A DNA stretch of 35,516 bases from Bradyrhizobium sp. SRL28 (GTDB taxonomy: Bacteria; Pseudomonadota; Alphaproteobacteria; Rhizobiales; Xanthobacteraceae). Each line of letters opens with the position of its first letter. Position 1 is the first letter of the stretch. The notes under the pieces are model-generated. The model saw nothing but the letters and a program-made list of their open reading frames with translations. It was not told the origin of the DNA and did not search any database. The position numbers and the translations under genes were made by a program. The DNA lies in the NCBI RefSeq assembly GCF_018596315.1, contig NZ_JAHEAG010000049.1, positions 1 through 35,516 on the forward strand, read 5' to 3'. Below are positions 6,546-14,446 of the stretch, in pieces.

Positions 6546-6653
6546 ATGAATGCAGCGACAAGACGAAGTTTTGAGCAGCACGCAAGGTTCCTGCGCAAGT
6601 GGAACTGCGCTCCGAAGCAATCAACCGTTGGGCATTGCCTGCACTTCCTATAA
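6546..6653 (+). CDS. Possible 35-aa protein
   Basis: A short ORF preceded by GAGGAG at about 9 nt encodes MNAATRRSFEQHARFLRKWN then CAPKQSTVGHCLHFL. The ribosome binding site is good, but there is no recognisable domain and the composition is not distinctive. It lies between two hairpins that act as terminators on the other strand. This could be a real small protein or chance. Confidence 0.3.
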   Translation: MNAATRRSFEQHARFLRKWNCAPKQSTVGHCLHFL

Positions 6654-6667
6654 TGGGTAATGAAAGC

Positions 6668-6691
6668 AAAAAAGCCCCGTAGGGCGGGCTT
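6668..6691 (-). terminator. Rho-independent-type terminator, minus strand
   Basis: On the minus strand AAGCCC pairs with GGGCTT around a short loop and runs into six T residues. It lies about 140 bases downstream of the stop of the 6830-7033 gene and is the nearest clear terminator for it. Confidence 0.7.
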
Positions 6692-6829
6692 ATGCAATAA
6701 AGACAGCTTGACGTTGCCGTTGCAGCAAGCTTCGAGCAGCTTGTACCATCGGCTAGCGGTGCAAGAGATTGCCGATGGATTTCTCCCGACTTTACCGACC
6801 GTAGAGGCCGCCACTGAGGCGACCTTATT

Positions 6830-7033
6830 TCATGCTGGCTTTGGCGGCTGTAATCCCGGCGACGAAAGCCATTCGCTCATGTGGGCCGCTGTATCAAGCT
6901 GGCTAATCTTCTCAAGAAGGGCGTCCATTTGAGGGCCAGGTTTGAGCTTGGCGACTTGCGCTTCAAGCTTTGCCTTCTGGGCTGCGATATTCTCTTCAAA
7001 TGTGTGAGGGACGGAACGGCGGCGACGCTGCAT
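6830..7033 (-). CDS. Hypothetical protein, 67 aa, coiled
   Basis: A basic N-terminus (MQRRRRSVPHTFEENIAAQK) is followed by a helix with KLEAQVAKLKPGPQMDALL and KISQLDTAAHMSEWLSSPG, ending GLQPPKPA. I recognise this as a common small rhizobial protein with the conserved ending ID/LDTAAHMxEWLxSPGLQPPK; function unknown. AGAGG lies 7 nt before the ATG, a good ribosome binding site. Two terminators follow on the same strand. Predicted cytoplasmic and mostly helical. Confidence 0.7.
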   Translation of the reverse strand: MQRRRRSVPHTFEENIAAQKAKLEAQVAKLKPGPQMDALLEKISQLDTAAHMSEWLSSPGLQPPKPA

Positions 7034-7285
7034 GACACAACCTCTTGCTTACGGGTCCCAACCGTAGGGTTTGCGCTTCCGATTTCTAATATGCCGCCGC
7101 CCCGCGGTCAGTTCCATAGTGAACACCGCTCCCAGTGATGCTCACTGCGCGACGGAACCTCCCAAGCAGAAAGATGTCCGGCGTTCTGTCTCAGCATCAA
7201 GTGACCGTGACACGTGAGGCAGTTCACATTTGAAAATCGCGACTTGATTTAAGGCCGTCGCAAACCCGGTTTCGGGAGACGAGCG

Positions 7286-7561
7286 ATGCCACTATTCAAT
7301 AGCCAAATCCATTGGCGGGGAATAGGCACCACAGTGGTGGTCGAGCTTCTCATCTTGCTCGCACTTGCCTTCGCCGTTGTTAGTTACGTGGAATGGTCAT
7401 CGAACGCTGCCGTGACCGAGTTTGTGAGCGCGACCGAGTCATCGGCATCTGATTCGAACCATTCCAACGAGCCTCCCGCTCAGATTCGGTCCCCCAAGGG
7501 AGGAACGGGCTGCCCTTTGGGTAAGAGATCGCCACCAACTCAACTAACACCCTTGCCGTAA
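7286..7561 (+). CDS. Small membrane-anchored protein, 91 aa
   Basis: The N-terminus (MPLFNSQIHWRGIG) is followed by a hydrophobic span of about 20 residues (TVVVELLILLALAFAVVSYV) and then a polar, Ser/Pro-rich tail. GGGAG lies 8 nt before the ATG. The layout suggests one membrane span with a short external or cytoplasmic tail. I recognise no domain, though I believe similar small proteins exist in Bradyrhizobium. It lies upstream of the methyltransferase gene by about 140 bases on the same strand, without evidence that the two work together. Confidence 0.5.
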   Translation: MPLFNSQIHWRGIGTTVVVELLILLALAFAVVSYVEWSSNAAVTEFVSATESSASDSNHSNEPPAQIRSPKGGTGCPLGKRSPPTQLTPLP

Positions 7562-7704
7562 TCGACACCCTCATGGCGGACACCTTCGATGGCTGTTGTG
7601 GTGCAGCTGGCGGCCGTAACCAGCCTCCCGTCCGCCGAATGCTTCTGTTAGATCGACAAATGAAACGGATGATTCAGTGAGTAACCAACGAAGGAGGTAC
7701 GTCC

Positions 7705-8772
7705 ATGCCCGCTACGAACATAGATGAAGGCAAACTCAATGCGTTCATAGGCCAGATGCTGTCGGATCTTGGTGGCGCATCCAGCATCGCCATGGTCCGT
7801 CTTGGCGATACGCTGGGACTCTACAGGGCCATCCACGCCAACGGACCGATGACATCGACGGAACTTGCCGAGGCTGCAAAGGTCGACGAGCGCTATCTGC
7901 GCGAATGGCTATCGCACCAAGCAGCTTCCAACTATCTGTCTTACGATCCCGCTACCGCAAAGTTTGAAATGCCACCCGAGCAGGCCATGGTGTTCGCCAA
8001 CGAGGAGAGCCCTGTCTACATGATGGGTGGCTTCGATCTCATGGCGGCAATGCTTGACAATCAGCCCAAAGTGCAGGCGGCATTCAAGTCGGGCACCGGC
8101 GTTGCTTGGGGCGATCAAGCAACCTGCATGTTCTGCGCGGTAGCCCGTTTCTTCCGGCCGGGCTACCACAATAACCTCGTCTCGGCTTGGCTGCCTGCTT
8201 TGGAAGGGGTCGTGAAGAAGCTCGAGGCTGGAGCACGCGTGGCCGACGTCGGCTGCGGACACGGCTGGTCGACCGTCCTGATGGCCAAGGCGTTCCCGAA
8301 ATCTCAGTTCGTGGGCTACGATTTTCATCCCGACTCGATCCGTGACGCAACCGCACACGCCAAGAGTCATGGTGTCGCCGCGAACGCGCAATTCGCCGTG
8401 GGACTAGCCAAGGACTATCCCGGCAAAGACTTCGATCTCGTAACCTGCTTCGATTGTCTGCACGACATGGGCGATCCCGCAGGCGCGGCCGCCCACATCC
8501 GTCAATCCCTGAAATCAGATGGGACTTGGATGATCGTGGAGCCGATAGCAGGCGACACGCTGCAGCAGAACCTGAACCCGGTCGGACGCCTCTATTACGC
8601 CGGCTCGACCATGATCTGCCTGCCTACCTCACGGTCGCAAGAAGTTGGGGCGGCTCTCGGTGCTCAGGCGGGTGAAAAGAAACTACGTGAAGTCATCCAT
8701 AGCGGCGGCTTCTCCAGTGTGCGCCGAGCGGCGGAGACGCCCTTCAATATGATCCTAGAGGCGCGACTATAG
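7705..8772 (+). CDS. SAM-dependent methyltransferase with N-terminal winged helix
   Basis: A 355-aa class I methyltransferase. Residues about 30-75 form a winged-helix dimerisation region (GLYRAIHANGPMTSTELAEA followed by YLREWLSHQAASNYL) as in O-methyltransferase-like and TehB/UbiE-like proteins. Motif I, VADVGCGHGWST, is at about 179-190, followed by an acidic strand end FVGYDFHPDSI and a later DLVTCFDCLHDMGDP. The substrate cannot be told from sequence; candidates are small molecules rather than rRNA. A near-perfect Shine-Dalgarno (AAGGAGGT) lies 7-8 nt before the ATG. The gene is intact in a decaying region, suggesting recently acquired or selected cargo. Confidence 0.85.
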   Translation: MPATNIDEGKLNAFIGQMLSDLGGASSIAMVRLGDTLGLYRAIHANGPMTSTELAEAAKVDERYLREWLSHQAASNYLSYDPATAKFEMPPEQAMVFANEESPVYMMGGFDLMAAMLDNQPKVQAAFKSGTGVAWGDQATCMFCAVARFFRPGYHNNLVSAWLPALEGVVKKLEAGARVADVGCGHGWSTVLMAKAFPKSQFVGYDFHPDSIRDATAHAKSHGVAANAQFAVGLAKDYPGKDFDLVTCFDCLHDMGDPAGAAAHIRQSLKSDGTWMIVEPIAGDTLQQNLNPVGRLYYAGSTMICLPTSRSQEVGAALGAQAGEKKLREVIHSGGFSSVRRAAETPFNMILEARL

Positions 8773-8798
8773 GCAACCTCTTTAGTTCGCCGAACGTC

Positions 8799-9017
8799 TC
8801 AAACGGCAGCGGAGCTTTTACGATGCTGCCGTGTCACTGATTGAGCAGGATCGAGTGCCGCTAACGCCTGTTGTTCTGATTGGCGCAATTGTTCGATTTG
8901 CATTCTGAAATTAGCGGGCAACTCTCGATCTTCCTTTAATGACGACCTTAGTCTTTCGCCAATCTCTCGGACGATCGCGAGACTATGCCGTGTGTCAATG
9001 TCAACGTGGTTTCGCAC
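8799..9017 (-). CDS. Hypothetical protein, 72 aa
   Basis: From a GTG at 9017, with GGGAG 8 nt before it, the frame encodes MRNHVDIDTRHSLAIVREIG, then ERLRSSLKEDRELPANFRMQ and IEQLRQSEQQ. This matches a small rhizobial type with the pattern H-x-x-AI-x-x-EIGERLR...E-x-ELP-x-x-x-x-x-QI-x-x-LR; function unknown. A longer same-frame reading begins at ATG 9221 (140 aa), but the added part is low-complexity and unlike the family. Convergent with the methyltransferase gene. Predicted helical and cytoplasmic. Confidence 0.55.
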   Translation of the reverse strand: MRNHVDIDTRHSLAIVREIGERLRSSLKEDRELPANFRMQIEQLRQSEQQALAALDPAQSVTRQHRKSSAAV

Positions 9018-9477
9018 AACAAGTTCTCCCGACGCACAGTCAGCTCTAGCCGTCTTGCAGATTGAATAGAGACCGCCGCCTTTGGCTATCGTGCGCGAGC
9101 GCTTGTTCTTGAACAGCGGGTCCAAAGACCTTTGGCTATCCGCGACATGCGCCGTTTCGTAACGGCGGGCGACGGTCTCGCAACAATAATTCCGCGGTAA
9201 GGACTTTCGTTCCGGTTCCATTAACGGTTGTTCAGATTTCCTTTAGGGAACTGGCGAACCAATATTTTGCTTCGGCTGCAACGCTTAGAACGCGATAAAG
9301 GGGCCGCAAATTGCTCTGCGACGACGGGGCAGAGACCCGGATGAGGAGCGGTAGCCTAGGTTGCAGCTATTGCTTTACGCGACACGCGCCGCAAATCGAG
9401 ATCCCCTGACTTAAACCTGACGCAGAGCCGGGGTTCCCTGCGTGTGATGCCGCCGCCGCACTCGCGCGAGAACGCCT

Positions 9478-9750
9478 ATGAAAAAGTCGCCACTCGATCC
9501 ACACATCGCCGACGTAGCGCCAGCCGGCGCAGCCCTCACCCAGTATGACGAGGAGCACATGATCACGTACATGCGCGTGCTTGATGCTGATCAAGAAGGC
9601 GCCGACTGGCGAGATGTCGCTCGGATCGTACTGCGCATCGACCCAGACACTGAGGCCGATCGGGCGCGGATGGCATTCGAAAGCCATCTCTCGCGTGCCA
9701 GATGGATGACCGAGCAAGGTTATCGCCATCTGCTTCGAAGCAGCGCGTGA
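9478..9750 (+). CDS. DUF2285-like DNA-binding protein
   Basis: A 90-aa protein starting MKKSPLDPHIADVAPAGAAL, with YDEEHMITYMRVLDADQEGA, DWRDVARIVLRIDP and SRARWMTEQGYRHLL. The pattern DWx(D/E)VARIVLxIDPxxExDRAxxAFxSHLxRAxWMTExGYRHLL belongs to a widespread rhizobial type annotated as DUF2285, thought to be a small helix-turn-helix-like domain found on integrative elements. Its presence supports the island interpretation. It is not next to a conjugation locus within the window. The ribosome binding site is modest (GAGA at about 8 nt). Confidence 0.75.
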   Translation: MKKSPLDPHIADVAPAGAALTQYDEEHMITYMRVLDADQEGADWRDVARIVLRIDPDTEADRARMAFESHLSRARWMTEQGYRHLLRSSA

Positions 9751-9952
9751 TCATCGCGACGCTCGCGGCACGCGTCGCTACAAGCCGCCTGTCCGCATGG
9801 TCAAGTTGATAGAGCAGCGGGAGTTATGCCGTACAAGTGGGTACTTCCTGATGAAGAGCGTTGAGGGCGGATGCTACCGCAACCATTAGCCGGCCTTCAG
9901 GGCACTCATCTTAGGCGTTCTCTGAAGTAGCCGAACCAGTGCTGGTGTCAGA

Positions 9953-10123
9953 TTACGTTTTCTTAGCTTCGGTTTTGAATGAAACGCCTAGTCGCATTGC
10001 AACTTTGCGAATGCGCTCAGGCTTGCGCTTCATGGTACGAGCGGCCTCCTCTAGGGACTTCGACGCTTTGGCGAGTTCGATAACGCGACGATCATCTGCA
10101 AAAGACCAAGACTTGCCAGCCAT
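9953..10123 (-). CDS. Small HTH-like protein, 56 aa
   Basis: Starts MAGKSWSFADDRRVIELAKA, followed by SKSLEEAARTMKRKPERIRK and a basic end VAMRLGVSFKTEAKKT. The pattern (W-x-x-x-(E/D)D-x-x-(L/V)IELA ... T-x-R-x-P-E-x-(I/V)-x-K-x-A-x-RLGVSFK) is typical of a small rhizobial family resembling a Myb/SANT-like or gcrA-like DNA-binding helix bundle. Function unknown. AAAGGAG lies about 11 nt before the ATG. The frame extends to 10204, but the family start is the ATG at 10123. Confidence 0.65.
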   Translation of the reverse strand: MAGKSWSFADDRRVIELAKASKSLEEAARTMKRKPERIRKVAMRLGVSFKTEAKKT

Positions 10124-10359
10124 CGGTGGCGCGCTCCTTTGAAGACAAAGCCGCCTGCGGAGTATGCTCGCTAACGGATTTGCTTGGGGACCGGACGAGG
10201 GCAATTGCCCGGCGGTTCTATCGATAGCTCAACTTCCCGATAGAGCAACGCATGTTGCGCGGTAAGCTAACTGCTCAACCTTACCGATGTGGGTATTCCA
10301 AGCGGCGGTCGCACGACTTCCGCATTTTTACGGTAGATTGCGCTTGGAGGAGGATGCCG

Positions 10360-10790
10360 TTACGCGGCAGTCCGATCTTCTTTGTCAGGTCCCCGCATGA
10401 CGATCTTCAGCGCGTCTCCGGCAAAAGCCGCTGCAGCGCCTTGGCCTCTCCCATGGCGCACGCATCCAAACGTCGCGCTTTCATCGGTCGTTAGGATCAC
10501 TGGCATCGCCTTCGGATGGATGGGCTCGACGATCGCGTTTGGCGTGGTGGTCAGGAACCTGTAGACCTCGTGCGGGCCCGGTATTGGTTTCGACTTGGTG
10601 CCGCGATCCTAGGTCGTCCAGATGCCCGCGAAGGCGAACAGCGGTCTGTTGTCGTCAAGCGCAAACCAGACCACGTCTTTCTTCTTAGTTTCCGGGTTCG
10701 GCTCAGGCGCGCATTCCGCGAAACTGTTGAACGGCACCAAGAAGCGGTTCTCGGGCTTCAGCCACCGCGCGCGGTATGGATGTCCACTTT
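10360..10790 (-). pseudogene. SRAP (YedK/HMCES-type) gene, decayed
   Basis: The minus strand reads RARWLKPENRFLVPFNSFAE, then CAPEPNPETKKKDVVWFALD and NRPLFAFAGIWTT, then a TAG, then in the same frame DRGTKSKPIPGPHEVYRFLT, TTPNAIVEPIHPKAMPVILT and TDE. After that the frame is shifted (RDVWMRAPW and EAKALQRLLPE appear in another frame), and it returns as LKIVMRGPDKEDR to the TAA at 10360. This is the C-terminal two thirds of an SOS response-associated peptidase family protein, which crosslinks abasic sites in single-stranded DNA. The N-terminus with the catalytic Cys2 is not recognisable upstream. Several lesions make it clearly a pseudogene. Confidence 0.85.
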
Positions 10791-11121
10791 ACTCGCAATG
10801 GGTACTATAGTTCTCGGCTTTCAGGGGATTGCCGGCCACAGCACAAGGGCTCGATCGGGCGGCGATCGAGCCCCTGTCCTCGTTCGTCGGCGGGAGTCGA
10901 TGTGTGAGTTCGGACGAAGCCCCGCCGCCGAAGCGACCGAATCATGCCCACACCTTTTGGTATAATAAAGGCGCTTATAAACTTCGAGGGGCCGAGCGCG
11001 CGATGGCTACGAAAGCCCGCCGATGGCCGTTAACCACGTCCCCTGTTTGTCACAAACTGCACTTTTCTCTCGCCACACTTTGAGGTCTCATCGCAGGGAA
11101 ACTATTTTGGGAGGGATGCCC
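10791..11121. other. Stretch without an intact gene
   Basis: It holds the lost 5' end of the SRAP gene, a perfect 11-bp inverted repeat at 10847-10873, and a TATAAT hexamer near 10970 that could be a minus-10 box for the 11122 gene, without a clear minus-35 partner. A 26-codon open frame at about 11004-11083 has no support beyond an upstream GAGGGG. Confidence 0.35.
10847..10873. repeat. Perfect 11-bp inverted repeat
   Basis: GGGCTCGATCG and CGATCGAGCCC flank a 5-nt GGCGG loop. No T-run follows on either strand, so it is not an ordinary terminator. It lies where the SRAP gene's 5' half should be, possibly marking the rearrangement that removed it, or serving as a protein-binding site. Confidence 0.5.
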
Positions 11122-11403
11122 ATGGTAGTGCCGAGCGAATCCGCAATAGGCCGAGCCGTCGTCTATCGTCGCGGCGAGGATGATCCGCCAATGACCGGCA
11201 TCATTACGACGGTCGGGCCGCGGCGGGTGTTCGTCCGCCTCGGCAGCCAACCCTACAGCATGGCGGTCTACCCGGCGGAGCTGGAATTCATCGCGCGTAG
11301 GCGAAGCGACGCCGTGCGTCGCCCAAATTGCACCGCTTGCGGTTTAACCGCCATGGACTTCGCGGTTGGCTTTTCCTCGCCCGGTCTAAGGCCGCCGAGC
11401 TAA
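11122..11403 (+). CDS. Hypothetical beta-rich protein, 93 aa
   Basis: Starts MVVPSESAIGRAVVYRRGED, continues DPPMTGIITTVGPRRVFVRL and YSMAVYPAELEFIARRR. The central part (GRxVVYRxxxxxPPxxGxITxVxxxxVFVR) matches a small rhizobial SH3-like or KOW-like type; function unknown. GGGAGGG lies 6 nt before the ATG at 11122; an ATG at 11116 overlaps the ribosome binding site and is less likely. The C-terminal 30 residues (after ELEFIARRR) contain two Cys and look like an added tail, possibly from a lost stop codon. Confidence 0.6.
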   Translation: MVVPSESAIGRAVVYRRGEDDPPMTGIITTVGPRRVFVRLGSQPYSMAVYPAELEFIARRRSDAVRRPNCTACGLTAMDFAVGFSSPGLRPPS

Positions 11404-11986
11404 GGCCGCCACTTACAAGCGTCTAATGCGAATCGTAATTCGAGCCAGTAATTCGACGTTCCTGGCTCGGATGGACGGGGATGGCGGACGCTGCTCTGTC
11501 ATCGCCGCTTCGCGTCAACGTGTCCGCTTTCGGAAGCGCCGCGCCAAGCAGACGATGTCGGTTGATGGGCGCAAAAGCGGACATCGCGCTTGGGTGCGCC
11601 AAGGTCTGAGTCTGTGAAGGTTTTCGGAGCAGCGCAAATCCATAAAGCGGGCGCACTGGTGCTTAAGCCGGCAATAAGGATTCAAAGACCGAGCCGACGA
11701 TGAAGGCCGAGATCGCATAGGCGGCCGCTTTTCCATGTTCGATCCAACAGCAAAACCGGAATCGATCGCTTCAAGAGGACTCGCTACGGGCTAAGACGTT
11801 CCGGCGCGCGGGCGACCGCCCCTGGCGCGGGCCAGTTTCCGTGTGAGTACGTGGCTCGCCATGCTCGGTCAGTGGCTCGCCGGCTTCCCTAGGGAGCACC
11901 ATCTGCGTACACGATAGCGAACACCGAGCTGCCAGTGCGTAGGGACACTGTAGTCGCTGCTTCGGTGTGATCGATGTAGCTCTGGT
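11404..11986. other. Stretch without a supported gene
   Basis: About 580 bases between the 11122 gene and the integrase remnant. Open frames at 11423-11656 (minus) and 11426-11617 (plus) show no domain. TGTCCGCTTT near 11520 and AAAGCGGACA near 11573 form a 10-bp inverted repeat about 45 bp apart, a sequence type I associate with dispersed rhizobial repeats. Otherwise I see nothing. Confidence 0.4.
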
Positions 11987-12340
11987 CTACCTTGCTCGCA
12001 GCAGCGGAACGATCTTATTACTTTCAAGGGCCATGGCAGTGATGTGTTGTGGCGACGCTGCGAAAGATGGGCCGCGGCCCGCGCGCGATAACGGAATGAT
12101 TTTATCGCCTTCGAGAGCCAACGCTGTAATATGCTCCGCCCACCACTGCATCATTCTTCGACGGTCAGGCATCCACTCCGCAGCGTTGTAGGCGCGTCGT
12201 ACTTCGTTTCGTTCTGCTGGCGTTCGATCCAGTCTCGGTTGAACAAGTTGGTTTCGTTCAAGATCGTGGAAGCGACGGCGCGGAAACCGTGCGTCGTGGC
12301 GCGGCCGTGGCCGTATTGAACGGTTTCACCACATACGCCG
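11987..12340 (-). pseudogene. Tyrosine integrase C-terminal remnant
   Basis: The minus strand reads YGHGRATTHGFRAVASTILN, then ETNLFNRDWIERQQNE, and after a one-base shift near 12205 continues VRRAYNAAEWMPDRRRMMQW WAEHI. THGFR supplies the catalytic His-x-x-Arg and AYNAAE the Tyr of a P4-type integrase. The N-terminal and central parts are absent or unreadable upstream. The tail carries two imperfect copies of an 18-residue segment (HITALALEGDKIIPLSRA and HITAMALESNKIVPLLRA). It is a dead second integrase, distinct in sequence from the intact one at 12774-14138, and so records an earlier element at this site. Confidence 0.8.
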
Positions 12341-12424
12341 AAGCTTGCCACAGCTTGATGGCATATGGCGTAACTCCATTGAAATTGCCGCAACACAGTT
12401 TGCGAATTTTTCAGAGCTGTTGAA

Positions 12425-12739
12425 GTGTCTTTCTTGTTGCGTTTTGTATTCCGCTCTGTCTACAGCGCGCTGCAACAAAGGGACCCACTGCAGGAGGATG
12501 GACGGAGATCTTCCAGAAGTCCGTTTTCGCCCACGAACGATCGGCCCGGGAAAGTGGTCCCGTTTCGCGAGCGACTCAGCTGCACGGTGGACGAAGCTTG
12601 CGCGGTAACGGGCTTGGGACGCACAAAGCTTTATGAGTTGATAGGATCTGGCCAGCTTATCACGACAACAATCGGCCGTCGGCGCCTGGTCATAGTGCGG
12701 TCGCTTCTTGAGCTTGTGGACACAACTATTCCGGCCTGA
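12425..12739 (+). CDS. Excisionase-like HTH protein
   Basis: The C-terminal 55 residues contain CTVDEACAVTGLGRTKLYEL followed by SGQLITTTIGRRRLV and SLLELV, a MerR-like winged HTH of the excisionase (Xis/AlpA) type. The N-terminal part in this frame is not recognisable, so the true start may be the GTG at 12554 (61 aa); the listed GTG at 12425 is the longest reading. Neither has a strong Shine-Dalgarno sequence. Its position next to and convergent with the integrase fits a recombination directionality factor or an element regulator. The end lies 34 nt from the integrase stop. Confidence 0.7.
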   Translation: MSFLLRFVFRSVYSALQQRDPLQEDGRRSSRSPFSPTNDRPGKVVPFRERLSCTVDEACAVTGLGRTKLYELIGSGQLITTTIGRRRLVIVRSLLELVDTTIPA

Positions 12740-12773
12740 ACAAGCCTTAATCGGCCTGATAGGTAACTCGGCG

Positions 12774-14138
12774 CTACGCGCCTCTCTTGGTCGGCATCAC
12801 CTTCTTAGGATCGAGCCAGTGGTCGATCCGATCAGCCCAATGCTGCATCAGTTTTGTGCGCGAGCCGATCAGCGCGAGCGGTCCGTGCTTCTTGTAAAGA
12901 CCTTCCACAGTGGAGTTATCGAGATGCGCGAGCTGTAGCTCGACGACGTCGCCATCCCATACCTTGGCGTCCTTGATCTCTTCGTGGTGAGACAGGGTCG
13001 AGAAGGTGGTCCGGAATCCATGGGCACAATGATCAGTCTTGGTGTCAATGCCAAGCAGCCGCAAGCGCTTGTTGAGCGTGTTGTTCGATAGCGGCGCGTC
13101 CTTCGAGCAAGAAAACGCGTATCGGCGATGGCCGGTTAGCTTTTGAACGCTCCGCAGGATTGCGAGTGCCTGCCGTGACAAAGGCACGACATGGTCCCAA
13201 CCGGTCTTCATCTTGGCGGCTGGAACGATCCAGCGTTCGGCATCCCAATCGACCTCGCTCCACTCCATTTCATTGACCATGCCGGGGCGGGGAATGGTCA
13301 GCGCATCGAAGCGCAAGGCAAGGCCAACAACGTCACCAAACCTCGCTCTCTTCCACGGTGCGCTGATGAGCTCGAAGACTCGCGTCACGTCACGTGGTTC
13401 GGTGACGCCGGGACGCGGCGTCGAAATGTTGGCAATCATCTGCCCAGTTAGGTTGCGGAATGGATTGTAGCCGTCGCCTTCGACATCGGCATAGTTGCAG
13501 ATTTGCTCACCAATGCTGCGCACGCGGTCGCGGGTTTCGAGTTTTCCCTTGGCTTCGTATGAACGCATGAACGCGAGCACGTCCGGACGCTTGATGTCTT
13601 GCCTGAGCAGCTTGCCGAAGCGATTCTTGACGTAGCTGACACGCAGCTCAAGCACCTCGATGGTCTTGGGGTCGCGCACCGCGACGATCCTGCCGCGTTT
13701 GACTTTCTCCATCTTCTTCTTCGCGAGCCACTCGTCTGCCCATTGCTCGAAAGGCCGCGCGGCCGTCTGCCTGTGCTTCACGAGCTGCTTCTCGGTGCTC
13801 GGGTCTTTGCCGTCCTTAAGCAGGTCTTTGGCCTTGTCGCGTTCACGCCGCGCGTCCGCGAGCGAGAACGTGCCATCCTTGCCGTTGCCGTAAGGGCCGA
13901 TGGAGTAGGTCTTCTGGCGCGCGTGAAAACGGTAGCCCAACCGCCAAAGTTTGGAGGCAGCGTTGCCGGGCCTGCTCTCGTCCGGCGTGACGAAGAGATA
14001 GAGTCCGCCGCCGGTCACGTCGGAAATTTTGGCGGCGCTCCACGCGCCATTGTTGAATTTGGGTCGAGCGGTGCGGCAGTCGACGTCGGTCCTGATCTGC
14101 TTGGGGTTTATGCTCGCGCCATCGCTCTTGCGGGCCAT
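12774..14138 (-). CDS. Tyrosine-type site-specific integrase
   Basis: A 454-aa P4-type integrase. Residues 1-115 are the arm-type DNA-binding domain (GGLYLFV, KLWRLGYRFHARQKTYSIG). About 130-225 is the SAM-like core-binding domain. The catalytic domain has Arg284 (TIPRPGMV), Lys309/311 (AAKMK), His373 and Arg376 (HGFRTTFS), His405 (LQLAH) and the nucleophile Tyr415 (EGLYKKHG), so it looks active. It inserts and excises an island at an attachment site, here almost certainly the 3' end of the adjacent tRNA-Leu, about 220 bp upstream of its start. GAGGG lies about 11 nt before the ATG. Confidence 0.92.
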   Translation of the reverse strand: MARKSDGASINPKQIRTDVDCRTARPKFNNGAWSAAKISDVTGGGLYLFVTPDESRPGNAASKLWRLGYRFHARQKTYSIGPYGNGKDGTFSLADARRERDKAKDLLKDGKDPSTEKQLVKHRQTAARPFEQWADEWLAKKKMEKVKRGRIVAVRDPKTIEVLELRVSYVKNRFGKLLRQDIKRPDVLAFMRSYEAKGKLETRDRVRSIGEQICNYADVEGDGYNPFRNLTGQMIANISTPRPGVTEPRDVTRVFELISAPWKRARFGDVVGLALRFDALTIPRPGMVNEMEWSEVDWDAERWIVPAAKMKTGWDHVVPLSRQALAILRSVQKLTGHRRYAFSCSKDAPLSNNTLNKRLRLLGIDTKTDHCAHGFRTTFSTLSHHEEIKDAKVWDGDVVELQLAHLDNSTVEGLYKKHGPLALIGSRTKLMQHWADRIDHWLDPKKVMPTKRGA

Positions 14139-14195
14139 CTGCTCAATTTCCCTCGTTCGGATTATCAGAATTCACCGTGAACGTTTGTTCTCCGA

Positions 14196-14227
14196 ATACC
14201 AACACGATACCAACAAAAATACCAACA
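14196..14227. promoter_or_regulatory. Three phased ATACCAACA repeats (candidate integrase arm sites)
   Basis: ATACCAACA occurs at 14196-14204, 14207-14215 and 14219-14227, that is with starts 11 and 12 bp apart, close to one helical turn. They lie between the integrase start and the tRNA 3' end, where arm-type sites of tyrosine integrases are found. Binding is inferred from position and spacing. Confidence 0.5.
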
Positions 14228-14361
14228 ATTCGGACGGCTGGGATCGGATGAGAACAAACAGTGACGAACACTGATGTACGCGAAAAGGCCTATTTTTCAA
14301 GGGCTTCCAAGCACTGCGCGGACAGTTGCGAACGATCGCGAACGAGGGTGAATAGCCTAGT

Positions 14362-14446
14362 TGGTGCCCCTGGCCGGAATCGAACCAGCACTCCTTGCGG
14401 AACTCGATTTTGAGTCGAGCGCGTCTACCAGTTCCGCCACAGGGGC
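14362..14446 (-). tRNA. tRNA-Leu (anticodon CAA)
   Basis: An 85-nt class II tRNA read on the minus strand. The acceptor stem GCCCCTG pairs with CAGGGGC. The anticodon stem CTCGA/TCGAG encloses a loop with CAA, a short variable arm is present, and the T-loop GGTTCGATTCC is canonical. CCA is encoded (14362-14364). The 3' end faces the integrase, the usual target geometry for island integration. The tRNA remains complete, as expected when the element rebuilds the 3' end. Confidence 0.95.

Noticed and set aside
9348..9368. TAGCCTAG shared with the sequence next to the tRNA (about 14352), considered as an att repeat
   Set aside because: Short partial match with no continuation into the tRNA end.
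11750..11770. CCGGAATCGA match to the tRNA-Leu 3' region, considered as an attachment-site copy
   Set aside because: Only 10 bases match, and the flanks differ completely. This is too short to be a credible att site.
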